A DNA stretch of 7,827 nt from an uncultured Oscillospiraceae bacterium (GTDB lineage Bacteria > Bacillota > Clostridia > Oscillospirales > Acutalibacteraceae): positions 1 to 7,827 of the forward strand of contig CABVAD010000050.1 of assembly GCA_902496265.1 (NCBI GenBank). Direction: 5' to 3'. Both the position numbers and the translations under genes were made by a program. The notes below the pieces were generated by a model. That model was not told where the DNA came from. It saw only the letters and a program-made list of their open reading frames with translations, and did no database searches. This document shows, one piece after another, positions 1 through 4,893 of this stretch; the stretch's first letter is position 1; the number at the start of each line of letters is the position of its first letter.

Positions 1-78
1 CGAAGCGGTCATAACGAGGCGGTCTTGAAAACCGTTTGCCCACAAGGCACATGGGTTCGAATCCCATCCTCTCCGCCA
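1..78 (+). tRNA. tRNA-Ser(UGA), 5' end cut by window edge
   Basis: This is the 3' part of a class II tRNA. The anticodon arm is 19-23 paired with 31-35, with loop CTTGAAA and anticodon TGA at 26-28. A long variable arm (TGCC at 37-40 with GGCA at 46-49) is typical of serine tRNAs. The T arm is ATGGG/CCCAT (51-55/63-67) around TTCGAAT. The acceptor 3' strand CCTCTCC (68-74), discriminator G75 and an encoded CCA (76-78) complete it. About 11-12 bases, the 5' acceptor strand and the start of the D arm, lie outside the window. It decodes UCN serine codons, mainly UCA. Confidence 0.95.
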
Positions 79-107
79 TTAAATATTTTTATACCGCACA
101 GCAATTT

Positions 108-201
108 GGAGTAGTACTCAAGTTGGTGACGAGGCGCCCCTGCTAAGGGCGTAGGTCGGGTAAACTCCGGCGCGAGAGTTCGAGTCTCTCCTACTCCGCC
201 A
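108..201 (+). tRNA. tRNA-Ser(GCU)
   Basis: This is a complete class II serine tRNA. The acceptor stem GGAGTAG (108-114) pairs perfectly with CTACTCC (191-197), followed by discriminator G198 and an encoded CCA. The anticodon arm is CGCCC (135-139) / GGGCG (147-151) with loop CTGCTAA and anticodon GCT at 142-144, so it reads AGC/AGU. A long variable arm (about 152-173) and the T arm GAGAG-TTCGAGT-CTCTC follow. It lies 29 bases after tRNA-Ser(UGA) with no terminator between them, so the two are probably co-transcribed. Confidence 0.96.
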
Positions 202-203
202 CC

Positions 204-248
204 GAGTGCCTCGGTACGCAGACGCGTATTCGAGGCGCTTCTTTTTTT
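204..248 (+). terminator. Intrinsic terminator of the tRNA-Ser pair
   Basis: AGTGCCTCG (205-213) pairs with CGAGGCGCT (231-239), with one G-U pair. Inside it, TACGC (215-219) pairs with GCGTA (224-228) around the loop AGAC. The stem runs directly into a T tract (242-248). It starts 3 bases after the CCA of tRNA-Ser(GCU), the normal position for a tRNA-operon terminator. Confidence 0.88.
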
Positions 249-301
249 ACAGTTTTTCTTCTCGCGTTTAAGCGGCATCTTTTTTGCTAAATCTTTACAG
301 C

Positions 302-339
302 ATGACGCTGGATCCAATTCGTTTTGGGTTCGGCGTCAT
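302..339 (+). other. Long unassigned hairpin in the convergent intergenic region
   Basis: In + strand RNA, positions 302-317 and 324-339 can form an unbroken 16-pair stem (outer ATGACGC/GCGTCAT) around the loop TTCGTT. Three of the pairs are G-U (309:332, 311:330, 313:328); in RNA from the other strand they would be A-C mismatches, so the structure favours + strand transcription. Only a weak T-rich tail (ATTTCTTG) follows. It could be a second-line terminator for tRNA read-through or part of a small RNA. Nothing else gene-like is visible in 249-404. Confidence 0.4.
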
Positions 340-354
340 TTCTTGATACAAATT

Positions 355-380
355 AACGGAGCTGTTTTTACAGCTCCGTT
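355..380 (-). terminator. Probable terminator at the end of trpXYZ, possibly bidirectional
   Basis: AACGGAGCTG (355-364) and CAGCTCCGTT (371-380) form a perfect 10-bp stem with a 6-base A/T loop. It lies 25 bases beyond the trpZ stop, between the convergent trp operon (-) and tRNA transcripts (+). The tail on the minus strand is TTAATTTGTATC and on the plus strand TTCTCTTGTTGC. Both U tracts are imperfect, so termination strength is uncertain. The position fits the operon end. Confidence 0.65.
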
Positions 381-404
381 CTCTTGTTGCTATACCTTAT
401 TACA

Positions 405-1178
405 TTAATTCCCGCACTCGATGCTTATTTTATTGAATATATCAAGTATATCGTCAACCTTGGCGGTCTGCTTTTCCTCGCCCGATTTATCAAGAATTAT
501 ATTTCCCTTATCCATCATTATAAGCCTTGTTCCGTACTCTACGGCATAGCGCAGATTGTGGGTTACCATAATGGCGGTAAGCTGCTTTTCCTTTATCACC
601 TTATCGGTAAGCTCCATAATAATTTCGGCGGTTCTGGGGTCTAATGCGGCGGTATGCTCGTCTAAAATAAGAAAATCAATCGGGGTCATTGTCGCCATAA
701 GAAGCGACACCGCCTGACGCTGTCCGCCCGAAAGCGCGCCCAACTTAACGTCAAGCTTATCCTCAAGACCGAGTCCCAATGTGCTCAGCTGTTCGCGGTA
801 GTACTGCTTCTTTGCATAATTTACACCGAAAGAAAGTCCGTACCGCCTTCCCTTGTTATCCGCAAGGGACATATTTTCAAGTATCGTCATATTAGGACAG
901 GTGCCCGCCGCAGGATTCTGATAAACCCTGCCCATCATACGGTAACGCTGATATTCGCGCAAACCGTTTACACTTTTGCCGTCTATCAGCACCTCGCCGC
1001 CGCTTAACGGTATACTTCCGCATATAATATTAAGCATTGAGGTCTTGCCGCTGCCGTTGCTTCCGACGACCGAGACAAACTCGCCGTCCCTTACGGTCAA
1101 ATTAAAGTTGTCGAACAGGCAAAGCTCGGTCACCGTTCCGGGGTTATAAATTTTAGATACGTTTTTAAGCTCTAACAT
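405..1178 (-). CDS. trpZ: Tryptophan ABC transporter, ATP-binding protein (TrpZ-like, COG1101)
   Basis: This is the cytoplasmic ATPase that powers the importer formed with the permease and lipoprotein encoded just upstream; it is 257 residues, normal for the family. Seen motifs: Walker A GSNGSGKT (39-46), Q-loop in VYQNP (Q87), ABC signature LSGGQRQ (149-155), Walker B FLILDE (169-174), D-loop ALD (178-180) and switch histidine H207. The ATG at 1178 has a GGGGG ribosome binding site 8 bases upstream and overlaps the end of trpY by 14 bases, suggesting translational coupling. It is the last gene of the operon. The protein contains no tryptophan. Substrate assignment rests on the Trp-specific T-box upstream and on the known TrpXYZ family of Firmicutes, not on the ATPase itself. 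ABC ATPase identity is near certain; tryptophan specificity is strongly inferred. Confidence 0.93.
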   Translation of the reverse strand: MLELKNVSKIYNPGTVTELCLFDNFNLTVRDGEFVSVVGSNGSGKTSMLNIICGSIPLSGGEVLIDGKSVNGLREYQRYRMMGRVYQNPAAGTCPNMTILENMSLADNKGRRYGLSFGVNYAKKQYYREQLSTLGLGLEDKLDVKLGALSGGQRQAVSLLMATMTPIDFLILDEHTAALDPRTAEIIMELTDKVIKEKQLTAIMVTHNLRYAVEYGTRLIMMDKGNIILDKSGEEKQTAKVDDILDIFNKISIECGN

Positions 1179-2121
1179 TTGAGCATCCCCCTTTCAGCTT
1201 ACTGCGCCTTGCTACAAAGCCCGAGGTTTTATCGTTAAAAATAAGAATAAGCGCAAACATAAGGGCGTTTAAAAGCTTTAAATAAATACCGTTGGTATCG
1301 ACCAGCACCAAATAATTAAGGCATAGCGAATATATTACCGCGCCTAAAATAACCGCCGATGTATCGCTCATAAATCGGATTTTAGAGAATACCGCCATTC
1401 CTATAATTACCGAGGCTAAAGCCATTACCACCTTGCCGCTGCCGCAGGAATTATCATACTGCGAGAAAAGATTGGCATAAAGCGCGCCCGACATTGAAAC
1501 AAAACCGTTTGCAAGGGCGATACCCAAAATCTTGTATGTGCCGCTGTCCTTACCCAAGGAAACGACCAGCATTTCATTATCGCCCGTCGCCCTAAGCATA
1601 TAGCCGAGCTTTGTTTTAAGGAATAAATCGATAATTATTTTAACCGCAATCACAAAAACAATCTCGATTATAAGTATCATATAATCGCGGTTTGCAGTAC
1701 CCAAAAGTCCTGCCGCCCTGCCGCCGAAAATACCGCTCAAATTTTCGCTCCTGAAGGAGAAAATAGTTGTGGTAAGCCCCGTCCTTGTAAGCAGCTTTGT
1801 AAGGCTCAAGGTGACCGATAAAAGCGCGGTCATAACTATAATTCCCGAAAGCAGCTTTGAAATGTTGAACTTAACGTGCAGAACGCCCGTCACCGCGCCC
1901 GCCGCAAGCCCCGCAAAAAAGCTTAAAAGTATCGCGGGAAGGGCGGGAAGGCCTAACTTCAGCATTAAAATTGTGCAGACAACTCCGCCGAGCGGAAAGG
2001 TGCCGTCAACCGAGAGGTCGGGGAAATCAAGAATAGAATAGGATATATAAACTCCGAGCGCCAAAACCGCAAAGCAAAGCCCCATTTGCAGTCCGTCGAT
2101 AGTAGTAGCAAAGAAAAGCAT
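1165..2121 (-). CDS. trpY: Tryptophan ABC transporter, permease (TrpY-like, COG4120)
   Basis: This integral membrane protein of 318 residues forms the channel of the importer. Hydrophobic segments lie at about 10-28, 45-63, 65-82, 90-110, 145-168, 198-218, 230-248, 255-275 and 280-296, giving about eight or nine helices. Two stretches are typical of this permease family: DFPDLSVDGTFPLGG (32-46), and the loop RATGDNEMLVVSLGKD (177-192), which probably contacts the ATPase. The ATG at 2121 has an AAGGA ribosome binding site 9 bases upstream. It starts 70 bases after the trpX stop and its last 14 bases overlap trpZ. The protein has no tryptophan, unusual for a membrane protein this size. It belongs to the uncharacterised/tryptophan transport branch that pairs with PF04392 lipoproteins; substrate is inferred from regulation. 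Confidence 0.92.
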   Translation of the reverse strand: MLFFATTIDGLQMGLCFAVLALGVYISYSILDFPDLSVDGTFPLGGVVCTILMLKLGLPALPAILLSFFAGLAAGAVTGVLHVKFNISKLLSGIIVMTALLSVTLSLTKLLTRTGLTTTIFSFRSENLSGIFGGRAAGLLGTANRDYMILIIEIVFVIAVKIIIDLFLKTKLGYMLRATGDNEMLVVSLGKDSGTYKILGIALANGFVSMSGALYANLFSQYDNSCGSGKVVMALASVIIGMAVFSKIRFMSDTSAVILGAVIYSLCLNYLVLVDTNGIYLKLLNALMFALILIFNDKTSGFVARRSKLKGGCSNVRA

Positions 2122-2151
2122 ATCACATTTTCCTTTTTAATATATTTTCAA

Positions 2152-2173
2152 CGCGGCGATTTTTCACGCCGCG
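2152..2173 (-). other. Intercistronic hairpin between trpX and trpY
   Basis: CGCGGCG (2152-2158) and CGCCGCG (2167-2173) form a perfect 7-bp GC stem with an 8-base loop. It lies in the 70-base trpX-trpY gap, 18 bases after the trpX stop. On the minus strand it is followed by TTGAAAATATATT, which is not a proper U tract, so full termination is unlikely. A plausible role (inferred) is to protect the trpX message 3' end or cause partial termination, allowing more lipoprotein than permease, as is common for binding-protein-dependent transporters. Confidence 0.6.
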
Positions 2174-2191
2174 CTATTTTTGTTATTGAAA

Positions 2192-3166
2192 TTATTTTGC
2201 TATATCTTCCGCGGTAACGGTGGTCGGAACGGTGAGCCCTAATTCTGTGCAAACCTTGCTGTTGTAGTAATTTGTAGGCTCGGTGATATAAGCCACGGGG
2301 ATTTCCGACGCGCTCTTACCGCCTAAGATTTCCGCCGCCGACTTGCCCGCGGACGCACCTACGTCGATATAGTCAATTGAAGCGCTCGCCGCACAGCCGA
2401 CCTTTACCTGCTCGATTTCAGAGCCGAAAACAGGGATTTTCTTTTCGTTGGTAATCGGGAGTATGTTTGTTTCAAGCTTGCCGACAACCGTGTTGTCAAG
2501 CAGGTTTACGAAGCAGTCGACCCCTCTGCCGATAAGCTCGTTGGTCTTGGAATCAATAGTGTTGATATCCGCAACGGCAGAATCAAGAATTTCCATTCCC
2601 TCATACTTCCCTGCCGCTTTCTTAAGGTTTTCTACCTGAACGGGAGAGCTTGATTCCTCGGTTGAGTAAAGCACTCCGATTTTAAGCGCGGTCTTGTTCA
2701 TAAAGCCCGTTACAACCTCTAACTGCTTTTCAAAGTTCGGAATATCCGAAGAGCCTGTCACGTTCTCGTAATTTTCCATTACGGTGGCGTCTGTAATCGC
2801 ACAGTATACGACGGGCACGCCGTTATCCGCGGCGGCGTTTGCGGCGGCAACCGCGGACGGTGTCGCGATAGCTATAATCACAGCCGCCTTTTTGTTCACA
2901 AGGTTGTTAGCCTGAGTCTGTGAAACGCTGGGGTCAAAATTGCTGTTTACATATTCGATATTGTAATCTTCCTCGTTGATTCCGTTTTCCTTAAGTCCCT
3001 TCATAATGCCGTCATAGCAGTTGTTAAGTGAAGCGTGAGAGCCGAACTGAATAATACCGATTGTCTTTTTGGCAGAGCTGCCGTCTTCCTTAGAGCCACA
3101 GCCCGCGAAAGCAAATATAAGTGTTAATGTTAAAACGAAAGCGATGATTTTTTTAATGTTTTTCAT
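2192..3166 (-). CDS. trpX: Tryptophan ABC transporter, substrate-binding lipoprotein (TrpX-like, PF04392)
   Basis: This is the extracytoplasmic binding protein that captures substrate and delivers it to the permease; 324 residues. The N terminus is a lipoprotein signal peptide: KNIKK, a hydrophobic stretch from about I7 to A21, then FAGC with the lipidated cysteine at C23. The mature part begins with IGIIQFGSHASLNN and has the two-lobed ABC_sub_bind arrangement, including VIIAIATPSAVAA and the middle strand KIGVLYSTEESSS before the second lobe. The ATG at 3166 follows AAGGAG (3176-3181) by 9 bases. It is the first structural gene after the T-box leader. It has no tryptophan residue. The tryptophan substrate is inferred from the UGG T-box and from known trpX genes; relatives of this family can carry other aromatic or unknown ligands. 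Confidence 0.92.
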   Translation of the reverse strand: MKNIKKIIAFVLTLTLIFAFAGCGSKEDGSSAKKTIGIIQFGSHASLNNCYDGIMKGLKENGINEEDYNIEYVNSNFDPSVSQTQANNLVNKKAAVIIAIATPSAVAAANAAADNGVPVVYCAITDATVMENYENVTGSSDIPNFEKQLEVVTGFMNKTALKIGVLYSTEESSSPVQVENLKKAAGKYEGMEILDSAVADINTIDSKTNELIGRGVDCFVNLLDNTVVGKLETNILPITNEKKIPVFGSEIEQVKVGCAASASIDYIDVGASAGKSAAEILGGKSASEIPVAYITEPTNYYNSKVCTELGLTVPTTVTAEDIAK

Positions 3167-3204
3167 GATGATTTTCTCCTTAAAATTTATTGTTTGAACT
3201 GTTT

Positions 3205-3232
3205 AGCGATTAAAGAGAAATACGCCATCGCT
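3205..3232 (-). other. Small hairpin overlapping the leader ORF
   Basis: On the minus strand AGCGAT (3232-3227) can pair with ATCGCT (3210-3205), a 6-bp stem with a 16-base loop. The 5' arm runs into the Trp codon of the leader ORF (3227-3225) and the 3' arm begins at the last base of its stop codon. A ribosome in the leader would therefore open it. The stem is short and does not cover the trpX ribosome binding site at 3176-3181, so it may be fortuitous. Confidence 0.3.
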
Positions 3233-3248
3233 TGGTCAATAAAATCAT
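3210..3248 (-). CDS. Putative 12-residue leader peptide with a Trp codon
   Basis: This short ORF encodes MILLTKRWRISL and a TAA stop. It lies between the T-box terminator and trpX. Its support is the ribosome binding site: AAAGGAGG (3256-3263) placed 7 bases before an ATG, better than that of trpX itself. Residue 8 is tryptophan (TGG at 3225-3227), the only Trp codon I find in the transcript beyond the T-box terminator. The stop is 28 bases before the trpX Shine-Dalgarno. By analogy with the known rtpLP leader peptide of the Bacillus subtilis anti-TRAP operon, which also follows a Trp T-box, it may sense charged tRNA-Trp by ribosome stalling. It differs in having one Trp codon and a longer gap to the next gene. 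It could instead be a chance ORF. Confidence 0.5.
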   Translation of the reverse strand: MILLTKRWRISL

Positions 3249-3255
3249 AAAATTT

Positions 3256-3263
3256 CCTCCTTT
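3256..3263 (-). promoter_or_regulatory. Strong ribosome binding site of the leader ORF
   Basis: AAAGGAGG on the minus strand, 7 bases before the ATG at 3248, is nearly perfectly complementary to the 16S rRNA 3' end. No trp structural gene uses it: trpX has its own AAGGAG at 3176-3181. Its presence is the main reason to treat the 12-codon ORF as translated. Confidence 0.75.
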
Positions 3264-3271
3264 GGACAAAT

Positions 3272-3306
3272 AAAAAAAGTCTTATCCCAAATATGGGACA
3301 AGACTT
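3272..3306 (-). terminator. T-box regulated intrinsic terminator
   Basis: On the minus strand AAGTCTTGTCCC (3306-3295) pairs with GGGATAAGACTT (3288-3277), 12 pairs with one G-U, around loop ATATTT. A run of seven T (3278-3272) overlaps the end of the stem. The 5' arm is the segment that the antiterminator would sequester, so the two folds are mutually exclusive. It should also stop read-through from the upstream dehydratase-like gene when tryptophan is plentiful. Confidence 0.93.
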
Positions 3307-3444
3307 AAAATTCCTGCGATACCACCCAAGTTGTCGGTAAAACCGACCGCTCATTTCTTACACTGATATGTAAGCCGTTAGGATAACGGGCACGGTTCCC
3401 GTCGGCTACTACTCACAAAAATGCTTTCGGCCGCCCTCATAAGT

Positions 3445-3447
3445 CCA
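3445..3447 (-). promoter_or_regulatory. T-box specifier codon UGG (Trp)
   Basis: The triplet TGG on the minus strand sits in GTGAA-TGG-ACTT, matching the canonical pattern of GAA before and A after the specifier. It would pair with the CCA anticodon of tRNA-Trp and sets the amino-acid specificity of the leader and, by inference, of the transporter. Confidence 0.85.
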
Positions 3448-3548
3448 TTCACAATACTCTCTGCCGCGGCATTTCCACCATCAGCCGCTCTCTTTAGGTT
3501 TTAAGTAAAGCTACTCTTCTTAATCATAGGTTTTTCTTTGTTGTCGAT

Positions 3549-3577
3549 ATAATATCACTAAATTTCTGCTTTGTCAA
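3549..3577 (-). promoter_or_regulatory. Sigma-A type promoter of the trp transport operon
   Basis: The -35 box is TTGACA (3572-3577, perfect consensus), then a 17-base spacer, then the -10 box TATTAT (3549-3554). Transcription should start near 3541-3543, just before the T-box stem I. A- and T-tracts upstream (3579-3600) resemble an UP element and lie inside the 3' end of the upstream coding region. The -35 box contains that gene's stop codon. Confidence 0.9.
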
Positions 3578-4893
3578 GTGTTTTTTGCAAAAATTTTTTC
3601 TTTTTTATTTTCATCTGTCGGCAAAACGGCGTTTTCGCGCTCTTTTTCCTCCAAATTAGCGCGGGCGTTTGCAAGCATCAGCTTGATACGGTTTTCCTGA
3701 TTAACCTTTGACGCGCCCGAATCGTAATCGATAGCGACAATGTTCATATCGGGATTTTTTTCTTTGAGCGGCTTCATCATACCCTTGCCGCAGATGTGGT
3801 TGGGCAGACAGCCGAACGGCTGGGTGCAGACAATATTATGCACTCCCTCGTCGTTAAGCTCAAGCATTTCGGCGGGCAAGAGCCAGCCCTCCCCCATTTT
3901 TGTGCCGAGTCCCATAAAATCCTCGATTAATGACATTGTATGCTTAATGGGCGTGGGAGGTGCAAAATTTCCGTCCTCCTCCATTAAGGCGATAATCTCA
4001 TTCTGCTGACCGACAAGGTAGTTAAACACAAAATTGAGCACGGGGCCCCGCAGTTTATGAAGTCCGTAAAGCCATATATCGGTCAGATTAGAGACAATGC
4101 AGTACATAAAAAAGTCAAGAAGACCGGGGACTACAACCTCAGCGCCCTCGTCAAGTAAAAACTGCTCCAAATCATTGTTTCCGAGGGGTGAATACTTAAC
4201 GTATATCTCCCCTACAACCCCGACCTTAACCTTGGTTTCCCTTGTGCGCGGTATTTCGGCAAAACGTCGAAGCATCATTTTGCAGTTTTGCTTAACCTTT
4301 TTAAAGGATACGCCCTCCGACTGCATTTTGTTTGCAAGCTCAACCGTAAGCTCGTCCGCAAGCCGCTCGGTCTCGCCCTTATTTATTTCGTACGGCTTGC
4401 ACTGATTAACAAGGGTCATCAGCATATCGCCGTAAATTATTGCGTAAAACAGGCGATGAAGAATCGGCACGGTAAGCTTAAAGCCCGGGTGCTTTTCAAG
4501 CCCGCCCAAATTAAAGGAAATTACGGGCACAAAGCCGTATCCCGCCCTTTCAAGGGCTTTCCTCAAAAGGAATATATAGTTAGATGCCCTGCAGCCGCCG
4601 CCCGTCTGAAAAAGGATAAGCGCGGTTTTATTGACATCGTATTTGCCCGACTGAAGCGCGTCTATAAACTGACCGATTACAAGGATTGCGGGATAACAGG
4701 TGTCGTTATGGACATACTTAAGCCCTGTTTCTATAATTTTTTTCCCCGAGGTTTCAAGCAGCTCGGTTTTATAGCCGTAGTTATTGAAAACCTGAAGCAT
4801 CAGCTTGAAATGGCGCGGTAGCATATTCGGAACAAGGATTGTATAGTCCTTTTTCATCTCCTCTGTAAATGGTATGTATTTACGCTCTTCCAT
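3574..4893 (-). CDS. 2-hydroxyacyl-CoA dehydratase-like protein (COG3581), C-terminal partner of the activase-related protein
   Basis: This 439-residue protein matches the last third of the fused roughly 1400-residue acyl-CoA dehydratase activase-related proteins of Clostridia. Recognisable parts are NMLPRHFKLMLQVF (23-36), HNDTCYPA (62-69), QTGGGCRASNY (96-106), the motif TQPFGCLPNHICGKGMMK (358-375) and DYDSGASKVNQENRIKLM (389-406). Conserved cysteines C66, C101, C356, C362 and C368 are candidate Fe-S ligands. Classical family members dehydrate 2-hydroxyacyl-CoA with an Fe-S cluster, but the substrate of this branch is unknown. The start is the ATG at 4893: AAAGGAG (4902-4908) lies 8 bases upstream. 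An in-frame TTG at 4914 lacks such a site. It overlaps the upstream gene by 14 bases in the +1 frame, implying coupled translation. Its TGA stop lies in the -35 box of the trp promoter. No terminator of its own is seen. Confidence 0.88.
   Translation of the reverse strand: MEERKYIPFTEEMKKDYTILVPNMLPRHFKLMLQVFNNYGYKTELLETSGKKIIETGLKYVHNDTCYPAILVIGQFIDALQSGKYDVNKTALILFQTGGGCRASNYIFLLRKALERAGYGFVPVISFNLGGLEKHPGFKLTVPILHRLFYAIIYGDMLMTLVNQCKPYEINKGETERLADELTVELANKMQSEGVSFKKVKQNCKMMLRRFAEIPRTRETKVKVGVVGEIYVKYSPLGNNDLEQFLLDEGAEVVVPGLLDFFMYCIVSNLTDIWLYGLHKLRGPVLNFVFNYLVGQQNEIIALMEEDGNFAPPTPIKHTMSLIEDFMGLGTKMGEGWLLPAEMLELNDEGVHNIVCTQPFGCLPNHICGKGMMKPLKEKNPDMNIVAIDYDSGASKVNQENRIKLMLANARANLEEKERENAVLPTDENKKEKIFAKNT

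Larger units (their letters stand above)
3272..3542 (-). promoter_or_regulatory. T-box leader (tRNA-Trp riboswitch) controlling trpXYZ
   Basis: This transcribed leader senses the charging state of a tRNA. Read on the minus strand, stem I carries an AGTA loop-E element, the AG-rich AAAGAGAG segment, a distal loop GGTGGAA, and on its 3' side GTGAATGGAC, which fits the canonical GAA-specifier-A pattern with specifier UGG (Trp) at 3445-3447. A small stem III lies at 3333-3347 (GTCGGT/ACCGAC). The T-box proper is GGGTGGTATCGC at about 3316-3327. The antiterminator can be drawn as GGG (3325-3327) with CCC (3295-3297) and GCAGGA (3312-3317) with TCTTGT (3298-3303), leaving the expected 7-base bulge TGGTATC. 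This uses up the 5' arm of the terminator. Uncharged tRNA-Trp should favour read-through into trpXYZ. The 5' limit is set from the predicted transcription start. Confidence 0.93.

Noticed and set aside
9..317. 102-residue minus-strand ORF across the two tRNA genes
   Set aside because: It is antisense to two well-formed tRNA-Ser genes; phrases such as GEDGIRTHVPC and GETRTLAPEF are classic false proteins from reverse-strand serine tRNAs.
384..644. 86-residue plus-strand ORF opposite trpZ
   Set aside because: It is a shadow of the trpZ coding frame with no ribosome site or family resemblance.
3205..3239. Second promoter TTGACC...TCTTTA inside the leader ORF
   Set aside because: The putative -10 box is poor and a much better promoter (TTGACA-17-TATTAT) lies upstream of the T-box.
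4288..4821. 177-residue plus-strand ORF opposite the dehydratase-like gene
   Set aside because: It is the longest shadow frame, but it lies entirely within a strongly conserved coding gene on the other strand and shows no recognisable domain.
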